From NCBI GenBank assembly GCA_964615375.1, contig CAZTOW010000007.1, positions 219,105 through 283,104 on the forward strand: a stretch of DNA of 64,000 nt. The letters run 5' to 3'. A model generated the notes under the pieces. It saw nothing but the letters and a program-made list of their open reading frames with translations. It was not told where the DNA came from and searched no databases. A program made the position numbers and the translations under genes. Positions 15,184 through 24,374 of this stretch are shown here, in pieces; within the stretch, counting starts at the first letter, position 1; each line of letters starts with the position of its first letter. Origin of the DNA: CAZKWG01 sp964615375 (GTDB lineage Bacteria > Myxococcota_A > UBA796 > CAZKWG01).

Positions 15184-16746
15184 TCACTGTTCGTACCAGA
15201 AGCGGCCGAGCTCGACGGCGCGGCTGACGACCAGCAGGGGGCTGATGTCGCGCCGCTTGCCGTGGGCGTCGCGCACGGGCGGGGTCGGGATGGCCGCGCT
15301 CGTCGAGCGCGTGAAGTAGAAGACGGCGCCGCCGCTGCCGTGCTGGCGGGCGTAGGCCATGGCGTCGGCGAGGTGCTCCTCGGTCAGCAGGAACTCCGCC
15401 GACTCCGCGCCCGCGGTCTCGGGGAGGGTGCAGGTGACCTCCACGAGCGCGTTGGTGGGGTCGCCCTGCAGCGAGGGGATGAGGCTCCCGTCGGCCTGCT
15501 CGTAGGCGTCGTCGAAGACCCAGGTGATGTCCTCGTCGTCCTCGCAGGCCAGCGCCGGGCGGCGACCCTGGGGAGGCTGGGCGTCGGCGGGGATGTCACC
15601 CTCGCTCTGGGCGGCGGACCAGGCGTCCAGCAGGGGCACGTAGCTCTCCTGCTCGGCGTCCCAGACCTCGGCGTCCTCGGGGTCGGCCAGCACCACGCCC
15701 TCCAGGAAGCTCTCGTTGTCGCGGTCCACCTCGCCCAGGAAGCGCACCGTGACGCTCACGGTCTCGCCCAGGTCCTCGGCGGGCGGGGTCCACTGGAAGA
15801 GCACGCCGCCCGAGGTCTCCCAGGGGCCGGTGTACATCTGGGCGTCCCCTTCGGTCTCGCTGCTGAGCGCGAGGCAGTCGGCCGCGGTCTGAGGCGCGGA
15901 CGAGGGCTGCCCGTACTGGAGGCAGGTGGAGACCTCCTCCCCGTCGGAGAGCAGGAGTCCGTCGGCGTCGTAGCGCGGCCCGGTCCAGGCCAGGCGCACG
16001 CCCTCGGGGCGCTGGGGGAGCGTGATGCTGCGGTCGCCGCCGAGCGCGGTGAGCGGCATGGGGATGGAGCCCACGGTGGCCGTGCTGGGGGGCGCGCCGC
16101 CCGCGAAGTTCAGCTGCATCTCCTCGCCGAAGCCGAAGTTCGCCTTGCGCATCAGCTCCTGGGTCATGGTCGTGGAGTCCGAGCTGGACTCCCCCACCAC
16201 CCAGCGCTGCTGAGGCTCGGGGCGCCAGGTCTCCAGCCCGAAGTAGTAGGAGAAGACGTCGCGGGCGTCGGGCGGGTAGATGGCCGGGGTGCGCTCGAAG
16301 GAGACGCCCGTGTTGCCGTCGGCGCTGGTGAAGTCGAGGGTGTTGCCCACGTCCGCCAGGTTGTTGACGAAGGAGAAGGGCTCGTAGACCGTCTGGCAGG
16401 TCCCCACCGTGCTGGGCGGCGAGGCGAAGGAGCCGAGCAGCGCGTCGGGGGCGGGCAGGTCCTGGTCCATGACGAAGGCGAGCCCGTAGACCATCGCATA
16501 CGGCGCCTTGAAGCCGGAGAGCGACGGCCCCACGGGGTCGAAGCTCACCAGGCCCATCAGCGCCAGCGGGAGCTGCCCGCCAGCGAAGTCCACCCAGGAG
16601 TACTCGACGATCCCGCCGTAGTATTCGGCCTCGGGGCCGATCTCTTCGGGATCGATGCCGACGCCCACGGACTTGACGTCCGACGGGCTCAGCTCACGGC
16701 CGCAGCCGAGCAGCAGGAGGAGCGTGAAGAGGGAGGTCCGGTTCAT
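15184..16746 (-). CDS. hypothetical lipoprotein
   Basis: 520 residues. MNRTSLFTLLLLLGCGREL gives a lipobox (LLGC) and a mature N-terminal Cys15. The rest is beta-rich, with no domain I recognise. The stop lies 14 bases upstream of the ATG of the next gene, and the protein starts 8 bases after the stop of the barrel-fusion gene upstream, so all are co-transcribed. Probably periplasmic-facing or surface lipoprotein of the same envelope unit. Confidence 0.72.
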   Translation of the reverse strand: MNRTSLFTLLLLLGCGRELSPSDVKSVGVGIDPEEIGPEAEYYGGIVEYSWVDFAGGQLPLALMGLVSFDPVGPSLSGFKAPYAMVYGLAFVMDQDLPAPDALLGSFASPPSTVGTCQTVYEPFSFVNNLADVGNTLDFTSADGNTGVSFERTPAIYPPDARDVFSYYFGLETWRPEPQQRWVVGESSSDSTTMTQELMRKANFGFGEEMQLNFAGGAPPSTATVGSIPMPLTALGGDRSITLPQRPEGVRLAWTGPRYDADGLLLSDGEEVSTCLQYGQPSSAPQTAADCLALSSETEGDAQMYTGPWETSGGVLFQWTPPAEDLGETVSVTVRFLGEVDRDNESFLEGVVLADPEDAEVWDAEQESYVPLLDAWSAAQSEGDIPADAQPPQGRRPALACEDDEDITWVFDDAYEQADGSLIPSLQGDPTNALVEVTCTLPETAGAESAEFLLTEEHLADAMAYARQHGSGGAVFYFTRSTSAAIPTPPVRDAHGKRRDISPLLVVSRAVELGRFWYEQ

Positions 16747-16754
16747 GTGAGCTC

Positions 16755-19700
16755 CTACCAGCCGGTGCCGAAGCCGAGGTAGACCCGCGGGCCGGGCTTC
16801 TCGGTCTCGTTGGACAGCGTGTCCGCGATGGCGTTCTGGCTCGTGTCGTAGATGCCGTCGCCGTTGACGTCACCCACACCGCCGATCTCCTGGAAGCCCC
16901 AGGCCACCCGCAGGAAGCTGTCCCAGGGAATGCCGTGGAAGAGCGTGGCCTGCACGCGCAGCTCCGCGCTCGCGTCGGTGAGCACCGTGTTGCCGTTCTT
17001 GTAGGCCTCGTCCACGAAGGGGATCTCGCGGTGGACGTCGGAGCTGTCGTAGGCCACCTTGTCGCCGAAGATGCTGTACTTCCCGGGGGCGTCGGGATCG
17101 AGCCGGTAGCTCCAGATGTTGCCCGCCGTGCCGCCCACCTGCGCGTAGATGCCGTGGACGAAGAGAGGGCCCATCTTCTTGGCGATGTACTGGTTGAGCG
17201 GGAAGCGGTAGGCCAGGTTGAGGATGGCCATGGTCTCGCCGCTCAGGCTGTAGGGCGGGTAGCCGGCGAACTGCGTGTTCGGGCGCAGCGTGCCGGAGCC
17301 CCAGAAGTAGGGGTGCTGGCCGCCGGCGTTGAACTCGTCGTTGACGTCTACGTTGCGGTCGATGTAGCCGATCTGCCCGTCGATCTGGATGACGTGGCGG
17401 TGCTCGTTCGCCCACTTGAAGGGGGCGATGCCGCCCAGCGCCGGGGTGCGGATGTTCTCGGTCCAGCGCAGCTCGACCTTGTTGTACTGGTAGGCGTCCA
17501 GCTCCATGCCGTCGTCCACCGCCACGCCGCCGTAGGGCTCGTAGACGATGTCGGTCCAGGCGTGGTTGTAGATCAGGTCGATGGTGCGGCCCGTGAACGT
17601 GTTGGGCCGGTAGGCCGCCGCGCCCGCCGTGCTGAAGACCGCCTCGAAGCCCGCCTCCACCTCGCGAAGGTAGGGGACGAAGCCGGGATCGTTGGTGCCC
17701 TTGAAGCCGTAGTCCAGGTAGCGCCCGAAGGCGTAGGTCGTGAACTTGCCGTTCCAGGTGTAGTCGGCGGACAGGGACCCGATGTTGGCGTACTGCGCGT
17801 TGCGGACCTCCCAGTAGGTCTGGTCGTCCGTCGTGTCGCCGTCCTCGTCCTCGTCCAGCAGATAGCCCGAGGTGTACTTCACCTCGTAGTGGTAGGCCGT
17901 CGCCGTCAGCGTGGTCGGCAGCATGTTGTTGAAGTACTGGACGAGGAAGAGGTTGTCCTCGCCCAGCATCGTGTAGAGGAAGATCCCGTTCTTCTCGACG
18001 TAGTCCTGCGCGAAGACCTGCACGCCGGCCTGCAGCCCGAGGTTGGTCTGGCTGTCGTTCTCCACGCGGAACATCGGCACCGCGGTGGGCGCCATGAAGT
18101 TCTTCGGCTTGATCTCGTACTCTTTGGAGACGAAGCCCGACAGGTCCTCGGAGAAGGCGAGCTCCGCGGCGGCCTGCTCCGGCGTGAACGCCGTGTGGAA
18201 CAGGTGGCTGGCGGGCGCGTTCATGAACTCGTCTTTGGCGAGCCCGTAGGTCTTCCAACCGAACGACGTGTAGTGGATGTAGACGAGGTGGCCGTCCTGC
18301 GTGAGCCAGGGGCACTCCGCGCCGCCGATCACGTTGGTGACCTGCCGGAACTCCCCACTGTCCACATCGTAGGAGTAGATGTTGAACACCCCGCCCGGGT
18401 CCGAGGAGAAGTAGATCTTCCCGTCGTCCGCCCAGTAGGGGTCCTGGTCCTCCCAGCCGTCCATGTTGATCGGCCGGAGCCCGGTGCCGTCGGCGTTCAT
18501 GATGTAGAGGTTCTTCTGGTAGTTCCGCATGATGCCGAACACCAGGCGCTTGCCGTCGGGCGACCAGTCCACCTGCTGCAGCCAGGAGCCGTCCTTGAAG
18601 CTGGTCAGGTACCTCTTGTCCGATCCGTCCAGGTTGATGACGACCAGGTTCTGGGAGCCGTCCGCGTACTCGAAGTAGGCGACCCGCGTGCCGTCCGGGC
18701 TCACTGCGGGGTCCGTGCCGCGCAGCGTGTTGGGGATGGGGCGATAGCGGTCCCACTTGACGATGGGCTTCTTGCCGAGGTGGCGGTCCAGCCGGGTGCG
18801 CACCCTGGCGCCGTCCTTGGACTCGACCTCCTCGGGGGCGATGTCCAGGTACCAGAGCTGCTTGTAGTCGTAGCCGTCGGTGTCCAGGCGGATCCCGGTG
18901 AGCCACTCACCTTTCCCGGGGATCATGTGCTCGGTGCCGCTGACCACCACCGCGTCCTTGCCCGGCACGAAGTCCCAGGCGTCGCCGAAGTTCAGCGGCA
19001 TGGTGGTGGACAGGAGCGCGGCGTCCTCGGCGTTGCCCGAGTCCCTCGCGGCCCCGCCGGTGAACGCGGTGTAGGAGCGCTCGTCCGCGGCCACCAGCCC
19101 CAGCCCGAAGCCGCTGTTGAAGCCGATCAGCGATCCGTCTGGCGTGGCGCGCGGATAGAAGCCGTAGCGCCCCGTCTTCTCGCGAGCGGCCTCCCGCTCG
19201 TACCACTTCTTCTTCATCCAGTCGTCGCGGCCCTCGGGGGTCGTGTACTCCCAGTCGTAAGCCTTGGTGTTGAGCTCGCGCCCGACCACCTCGCCGCGCG
19301 CCTGGATCGCCGCCCGCTGCGCGCCGTAGGTCTCCTTGGCGTAGACCACCCAGTCGTTGTAGAGCGTCTCGGCGTCGTAGCCGGTGACGTCCTTGATCAC
19401 GCTCTCCCAGGCCAGCCGCCAGCCCTTCTGACCGCTGCGCACGGCGAACTCCGCGTAGGCCGTGTCGCCGAAGCGCTGACGGAGGTACTGCCCGAAGCTG
19501 TAGCCCTGCTGGTAGTAGCGCTCGGGGTCGCGCCACCAGGTGCTCTTGCCCGCGCGGTCGTGCCACTCGTCGTAGGTCAGCAGGCGATCCTCGAGCACCG
19601 TGGTCCGCAGCACCATGTCGCGCTTCGACGTCCAGGTGTTGTAGCCCGTGTTGTCCGACCAGAACTCGGCGCCGCCCTCCGTCCAGAACACCGAGTCGGA

Positions 19701-20303
19701 GTCGCCGATGAAGAGCTCACCGCCCGTAGACGCGTCCCGGATGCCGTCCTGGTAGAGCCCGCCCAGCAGCACGCCCTGGGAGCCCTCTGCCACCCAGCCG
19801 TTGGCCTTCAGGCTGACGACGTGGGCGAACTCGTGCACCAGCACGTCGGAGAACCACTCCATGTGGCCGCGCTCGCGGTAGAACCAGGAGCCCGGGTTCG
19901 CCGAGATCTCGATCCAGTCCCAGGAGGGGATGGTGAAGCCCTCCAGCTCGTCCGTCTGCTCCAGCAGGACGATGTGGACCTTCTCCTTCAAGTAGTAGTT
20001 GAACTCCCGGCACATCGGCTCCCACATCTCCTCGGAGACCTTCGCGACCTTGCGCGCGGACCACTCGGCGGAGACGTAGTGCTCGTTGCCCTCCTCGCGG
20101 GAGACCTTGGAGACCGGGTAGTGGACCACGAAGTGCTCTGTCTCGATGGACATCCACTTCAGGTCCGGGTGGTTGTACGGGAAGACGAACTTGCCGGCCT
20201 CCGCGGTGTGCGAGGCGCCCGCGGCGAGGGCGAGGGCTCCAGCCGCGAGGAGATTGCACGAGAGCCGCGCGAGGGTGGCGAGGGGATTCTTGGAGCGGAG
20301 CAT
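16755..20303 (-). CDS. peptidase-MA-like metalloprotease / TolB-type propeller / beta-barrel fusion
   Basis: 1182 residues with a signal peptide (cleavage near AEA-GKF, about 36). A gluzincin motif HEFAH (157-161) followed by WTEGGAEFW (about 207-215) supplies the zinc ligands and catalytic Glu of a peptidase-MA-type domain. Residues about 380-700 contain PD40/TolB propeller blades, for example DPAVSPDGTRVAYFEYADG, VDWSPDGKRLVFGI and DPYWADDGKIYFSSDPGG. The last about 400 residues are alternating aromatic strands like an outer-membrane barrel, ending in a short strand with PRVYLGFGTGW; a terminal aromatic residue is usual for BAM substrates. Expected location is the outer membrane with the protease on the periplasmic or surface side. 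Substrate unknown. Confidence 0.85.
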   Translation of the reverse strand: MLRSKNPLATLARLSCNLLAAGALALAAGASHTAEAGKFVFPYNHPDLKWMSIETEHFVVHYPVSKVSREEGNEHYVSAEWSARKVAKVSEEMWEPMCREFNYYLKEKVHIVLLEQTDELEGFTIPSWDWIEISANPGSWFYRERGHMEWFSDVLVHEFAHVVSLKANGWVAEGSQGVLLGGLYQDGIRDASTGGELFIGDSDSVFWTEGGAEFWSDNTGYNTWTSKRDMVLRTTVLEDRLLTYDEWHDRAGKSTWWRDPERYYQQGYSFGQYLRQRFGDTAYAEFAVRSGQKGWRLAWESVIKDVTGYDAETLYNDWVVYAKETYGAQRAAIQARGEVVGRELNTKAYDWEYTTPEGRDDWMKKKWYEREAAREKTGRYGFYPRATPDGSLIGFNSGFGLGLVAADERSYTAFTGGAARDSGNAEDAALLSTTMPLNFGDAWDFVPGKDAVVVSGTEHMIPGKGEWLTGIRLDTDGYDYKQLWYLDIAPEEVESKDGARVRTRLDRHLGKKPIVKWDRYRPIPNTLRGTDPAVSPDGTRVAYFEYADGSQNLVVINLDGSDKRYLTSFKDGSWLQQVDWSPDGKRLVFGIMRNYQKNLYIMNADGTGLRPINMDGWEDQDPYWADDGKIYFSSDPGGVFNIYSYDVDSGEFRQVTNVIGGAECPWLTQDGHLVYIHYTSFGWKTYGLAKDEFMNAPASHLFHTAFTPEQAAAELAFSEDLSGFVSKEYEIKPKNFMAPTAVPMFRVENDSQTNLGLQAGVQVFAQDYVEKNGIFLYTMLGEDNLFLVQYFNNMLPTTLTATAYHYEVKYTSGYLLDEDEDGDTTDDQTYWEVRNAQYANIGSLSADYTWNGKFTTYAFGRYLDYGFKGTNDPGFVPYLREVEAGFEAVFSTAGAAAYRPNTFTGRTIDLIYNHAWTDIVYEPYGGVAVDDGMELDAYQYNKVELRWTENIRTPALGGIAPFKWANEHRHVIQIDGQIGYIDRNVDVNDEFNAGGQHPYFWGSGTLRPNTQFAGYPPYSLSGETMAILNLAYRFPLNQYIAKKMGPLFVHGIYAQVGGTAGNIWSYRLDPDAPGKYSIFGDKVAYDSSDVHREIPFVDEAYKNGNTVLTDASAELRVQATLFHGIPWDSFLRVAWGFQEIGGVGDVNGDGIYDTSQNAIADTLSNETEKPGPRVYLGFGTGW

Positions 20304-20316
20304 CAGGATCCTCGCC

Positions 20317-21324
20317 TCAGTACCGGAGCTCGAGGGCGCCGTGGATGGTGGGGCCGCGGGTGGGCTGCAGGTCCTCGATGGGGAAGAACATCAGGTCCTC
20401 CCCCATGACCGGGACCGAGACGGCGAGGTCCAGGTCCACCCCTCGCGTGATGTTGAGGATGGCCCCGCCGCTGACGTCGAGGGCCGTGCCGTCCGAGCCC
20501 TCCACCTCCTCGAGGTTGCGATCTCCGAAGAGCCCGGCGCTGGTCTGACCGATGCGGGTCGCCGAGCGCATCGTGAGCTGGCCGCCCACATGCGGCGCCA
20601 GCGGCCCGACCTGGAGCAGCAGGTCGCCGTCCACGATGACCTGGTTGCCCGGCTTGATGCGCGCGTTGAACTGGCTGTTCTCCGTCTCGACCAGCCACTG
20701 CACCGTGTTCGAGAAGCGGTTCATGTACCCGGCGCCCAGCGTGATCGCCGCGGGCCCGAGCTGCTGCTTGGCCTGGATGCCCACCGTCAGGTCCGGAGTG
20801 CCGGTCGTCATGACGATGTTCGTGAAGCTGTTGGCCTGCCCGGTGTAGTTGCCCGGGGACTCGTTGGCCGCCGGCGCCTTGTAGACCGCATACGCCACAA
20901 CGCTGGTCAGCGGGGCCTGACGCTGGAGCAGGTCCAGCCGCCAGCCGAAGCTGGGATCCCCGAGCCCAAAGGCCCGGATGTCCGTGCCCAGCGCCGGGTT
21001 CTCCAGGGCCGCGTAGTGCGTGCGGAAGGTCCAGAACAGCTCGCCGCGCCGCGCGATCCCGTAGCGGATGGCCAGGGACTGCGTGGAGTAGAGCCAGGTC
21101 GCGTCGGTGAAGTCCACCGGCTGGCCCTGCTCGTCCCAGTAGCCGGTGGCGTTCTTGACGTCGGCCCCGAGGCCGAACTCCAGCCACCCCTTCGGCATGT
21201 TGAGCGGACGCTCCATCTCGCGCGCGGGGAGCGTGTCGCGCATGGTCTTGGTCTCGAAGGCTGCGCCGAAGGCGGACTGCGAGAGCAGTCCGAGGAGCGC
21301 CGCCAGGAGGGCGGGAGGCTTCAT
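20317..21324 (-). CDS. outer-membrane beta-barrel protein
   Basis: 335 residues from ATG 21324 (MKPPALLAALLGLLSQSAFG, a clear signal peptide ending AFG-A); a start 15 residues further upstream would put a Pro-rich stretch before it. The mature protein is made of amphipathic strands such as LAIRYGIARRGELFWTFRTH and ALELRY, and ends in Tyr, as barrel proteins do. Resembles porin-like or transporter-type OMPs in general appearance; no specific family is assigned. First gene of the minus-strand envelope operon. Confidence 0.72.
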   Translation of the reverse strand: MKPPALLAALLGLLSQSAFGAAFETKTMRDTLPAREMERPLNMPKGWLEFGLGADVKNATGYWDEQGQPVDFTDATWLYSTQSLAIRYGIARRGELFWTFRTHYAALENPALGTDIRAFGLGDPSFGWRLDLLQRQAPLTSVVAYAVYKAPAANESPGNYTGQANSFTNIVMTTGTPDLTVGIQAKQQLGPAAITLGAGYMNRFSNTVQWLVETENSQFNARIKPGNQVIVDGDLLLQVGPLAPHVGGQLTMRSATRIGQTSAGLFGDRNLEEVEGSDGTALDVSGGAILNITRGVDLDLAVSVPVMGEDLMFFPIEDLQPTRGPTIHGALELRY

Positions 21325-21477
21325 GGGGATATCCGGGAGAGGAGGCAGGGACGGCGGAGCGAAGGGCACCTTATTTCACGGCCGCGCCGCTCGGTCAAGC
21401 CGCGGGTGCGGCCCTTGCCAGAAGAGCGCGGAACGACTACTTCGAGGGACCCTGGCTCGGCCCTCTCGAGGTGTGAT

Positions 21478-23205
21478 GTGGCAGGACCGTGGCGCCTGTT
21501 AACCCTCGCGTCCTCCCGCTCTCCTCTGCGGGCGAGGCCCGCTGCCTGTGGGGGCTCTGCCCCTTCCTCGGCGGGCGCGCTGGCTTTGCTCCTGGCGATG
21601 GGCGCTCTGGGCCTCTCCGGCTGTGAGATCTTCCCCTACGCCGTGGAGGGCGACGGCCCGGCCACCGTGGGCCAGGATCTCCGGCTGACCATCCTCCACA
21701 CCTCGGACATCCACTCCCGGCTGATCGAGTACGACTTCGACCCGAGCTTCACCGACAACCAGCTCGGGCTCGCCGACGACATGGGCCCCTACGGCGGCAT
21801 CGCCGAGATCGGCACCATCCTCGAGGAGCAGCGGGACAAGGCCGGGCGCGTGCTGCACCTGGACAGCGGCGACTGCTTCCAGGGCGCGATCATCTTCAAC
21901 GAGTTCGGCGGCGAGGCCGAGATGCGCCTGCAGAGCGCGGTCGGCCTGGACGCGGCGGTGGTGGCGAACCACGAGTTCGACAAGGGCGCCCAGAACCTGG
22001 CCGACCAGTACGGCGCCTGGGGCAACTTCGCCCTGCTGGCCGCGAACTACGACTTCCGCAGCAGCGAGCTGCCCTGGGCCACCCAGCTCGAGGAGCAGAT
22101 CCTGCCGTCCAGGCTCTACGATCTCGACGGGCTGCGGGTCGGCGTGATCGGGCTCGGGAACCTGAGCTCGCTCAACAGCATCTACGACCAGTCCAACTCC
22201 ATGGGAATCACGGTCATCGAGGCCACCGAGGCCGTGGCGAACGAGGCGGGCATCCTGGAGAGCCAGGGCGCCGACCTCATCGTGGTCGTGAGCCACATGG
22301 GCGTGGAGGAGGACGTGGCGCTCGCCCGCGCGCTGCCGCAGATCGACGTGGTCATGGGCGGCCACAACCACGTCGCCCTGAACCCCCCGCTGGTGGTGGA
22401 GAACGAGGAGACCGGCAAGCGCGTCCCCATCGTCCACTCCGGCGCCTTCTCCAAGTTCGTGGGGCGCCTGGACCTGGTGGTGCGCGACGGCGAGGTGCTG
22501 AGCCACGCCTACTCGCTGTTCCCCGTGGACCGCACCGTCCCTCCCGACCCGGAGGTCATGGACATCCTCGAGGAGTACCAGGAGGTCTTGGACAGCGACT
22601 ACAACGTGGACCAGGTGCTGGGCTACGCCACCGAGACGCTCACCCGCTACGGCAGCACGGGCGGGGACAGCATGCTCGGCAACCTCACGGCGGAGGCGAT
22701 GCGCTTCTACCCCGGCGTGGAGACCGAGATCGCGCTCACCAACACGCTGGGCATCCGCGCGGACATCCCCAGCGGCGACATCACGCTGGACGCGCTCTAC
22801 AACGCCATGCCCTTCGACAACTCCATCACCACGATGTTCCTCTCGGGGCGCGAGGTGCAGGAGCTGCTCGACTACGTCTCCAGCCGCTCGGCCGAGCGCG
22901 GCTGCAACGCCCAGGCGCAGGTAGCGGGCATCCGCTTCACCATGAACTGCCTCACCGGGACGGCCGAGGAGATCCTCATCAACGGCGCCTCGCTGGACGA
23001 CGACGGCACCTACGAGCTCGCCACCAACGACTACATCGCGCACGGCGGCTCGGGCTTCGAGGTGCTGGAGCGCAACACCACGCAGGTCGACACGGGCATC
23101 TCCATCCGCGACGTCGTCAAGACCGCCATCCTCAAGTACCAGACCCTCCCCCAGCCCGAAGCCGGCGTCTGCGTCGAGGACGGGCGCATCACTCCGATTT
23201 ACTGA
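21478..23205 (+). CDS. 5'-nucleotidase/UshA-type metallophosphoesterase lipoprotein
   Basis: 575 residues if read from GTG 21478, which has GAGG six bases upstream; this gives a long leader with hydrophobic core LALLLAMGALGLSGC (Cys about 49). An ATG at 21598 would give too short a signal. Metal ligands are in ILHTSDIHSR, DSGDCFQGA, VANHEFDKG, VVVSHMGVEED and MGGHNHVALNPP. The C-terminal substrate-binding domain has NTLGIRADIPSGDITLDALYNAMPFDN and TYELATNDYIAHGGSGFE. The family removes phosphate from nucleotides or related sugars in the periplasm or on the surface. It begins the plus-strand operon with 23220-24374 and 24371-25858. Confidence 0.92.
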   Translation: MAGPWRLLTLASSRSPLRARPAACGGSAPSSAGALALLLAMGALGLSGCEIFPYAVEGDGPATVGQDLRLTILHTSDIHSRLIEYDFDPSFTDNQLGLADDMGPYGGIAEIGTILEEQRDKAGRVLHLDSGDCFQGAIIFNEFGGEAEMRLQSAVGLDAAVVANHEFDKGAQNLADQYGAWGNFALLAANYDFRSSELPWATQLEEQILPSRLYDLDGLRVGVIGLGNLSSLNSIYDQSNSMGITVIEATEAVANEAGILESQGADLIVVVSHMGVEEDVALARALPQIDVVMGGHNHVALNPPLVVENEETGKRVPIVHSGAFSKFVGRLDLVVRDGEVLSHAYSLFPVDRTVPPDPEVMDILEEYQEVLDSDYNVDQVLGYATETLTRYGSTGGDSMLGNLTAEAMRFYPGVETEIALTNTLGIRADIPSGDITLDALYNAMPFDNSITTMFLSGREVQELLDYVSSRSAERGCNAQAQVAGIRFTMNCLTGTAEEILINGASLDDDGTYELATNDYIAHGGSGFEVLERNTTQVDTGISIRDVVKTAILKYQTLPQPEAGVCVEDGRITPIY

Positions 23206-23219
23206 TGGGGGGCGTGAGT

Positions 23220-24374
23220 ATGCGCATCTTCCTCGTCCTCGCCGCGATCGGCTGCACCCGTCAGGGGACGGACAAGCTCCGGGTGGAGCCCACCTTCGTC
23301 ACCGTGACGCTCTCGGGCGACATGGGCTCGCAGGAGACGCCTCGGCTCTTCACCACGGAGCCGCAGAACTGGCCCGTCCTGGTCCAGACCCTGGACAAGG
23401 ACGGCGACCCCTACGACTTCGACGGTGACCTGAAGATCAAGGTGCGGCCGGGCGATCTGGACATGGACCCCTGGGTCACGCTCACCGACGGCGAGTGGTC
23501 GGGCGAGGTGCTCTTCCACGCCGGCTTCGGCCCCACCCGCATCTGGTTCTCCGACGAGGGCGACAAGAACAGCGGCACCGGGCGCGAGCCGAGCTGGGCC
23601 GCGGGCGTGAGCGAGACCATCTGGTACGCCCGCCCCACCATCGCCGAGATGCAGAAGAACGACGACGTGGAGACGAACAACCTGGAGGGTGAGTTCGCCG
23701 AGCTGCGCATCTCCGACCGGCAGGTCGTGGTGACCGCGCTGGGGACCACCGGCTTCTGGGTGACGGACATCGCCGACACCATCGGCAGCTACAACTCCCT
23801 GTTCGTCTACACCTTCAACGAGCCGCGGGACGTCGCCGTGGGCGACCAGCTCGCCGAGCTCGCCGGGGGCAACAACGAGTACCTGGGCGCCACCCAGCTC
23901 TCCTGGCCCACCTGGGAGCTGGTCGAGGGCGGCACCCTCACCCCGCCCGACCCGGTGACCCTGGACGCGGCCACCGCCTGCGACGACGCGAAGATGGAGG
24001 GCCTGGAGGCCGCGCTCGTGGAGATCCCCGACGCGACCATCCCCAGCTCCTTCGTCGAGGGCAGCGAGGACTACACCGACTGGCAGGAGTACGGCCAGTG
24101 GCCGGTCACGCTCGAGGACGGGGCCTGCACCGTCTACGTCTCCGCCGAGACCGTGGCCCCCGACTTCTCCCCCGCCGCCCACACCGGCGAGAACCTGGGC
24201 ACCGTGCGCGGCATGGTCACCCAGATCTGGGACAGCTGGATCGTGCTCCCCCGCAGCGCCGATGACCTCGGCGCCGGCGCCGCCGCCCGGCCCTCCACGC
24301 CCGCGGCTCGCCCCGCCCGCCCCACGCGCGCCCCGCTTCACACCCACGGCCCTGAGCCCATGAGGTCCAAGTGA
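23220..24374 (+). CDS. lipoprotein with OB-fold-like (nuclease-associated) domain
   Basis: 384 residues from ATG 23220 (GGGGGG-GTG ribosome binding region just upstream; an ATG at 23205 overlaps the previous stop). MRIFLVLAAIGCTRQG is a short lipoprotein signal (lipobox AIGC). Residues about 150-310 contain VVTALGTTGFWVTDIADTI and LVEGGTLTPPDPV, typical of the OB-fold domain found beside extracellular nucleases and 5'-nucleotidases. No nuclease domain is present. With the nucleotidase upstream this suggests handling of extracellular DNA or nucleotides (inference). The Pro/Ala/Arg-rich C-terminus runs 4 bases into the next gene. Confidence 0.72.
   Translation: MRIFLVLAAIGCTRQGTDKLRVEPTFVTVTLSGDMGSQETPRLFTTEPQNWPVLVQTLDKDGDPYDFDGDLKIKVRPGDLDMDPWVTLTDGEWSGEVLFHAGFGPTRIWFSDEGDKNSGTGREPSWAAGVSETIWYARPTIAEMQKNDDVETNNLEGEFAELRISDRQVVVTALGTTGFWVTDIADTIGSYNSLFVYTFNEPRDVAVGDQLAELAGGNNEYLGATQLSWPTWELVEGGTLTPPDPVTLDAATACDDAKMEGLEAALVEIPDATIPSSFVEGSEDYTDWQEYGQWPVTLEDGACTVYVSAETVAPDFSPAAHTGENLGTVRGMVTQIWDSWIVLPRSADDLGAGAAARPSTPAARPARPTRAPLHTHGPEPMRSK

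Noticed and set aside
16935..20408. 1157-codon plus-strand open frame opposite the metalloprotease/barrel gene
   Set aside because: The minus strand encodes clear HEFAH and PD40 motifs; the plus frame has no motif and is biased to V/A/G/R.
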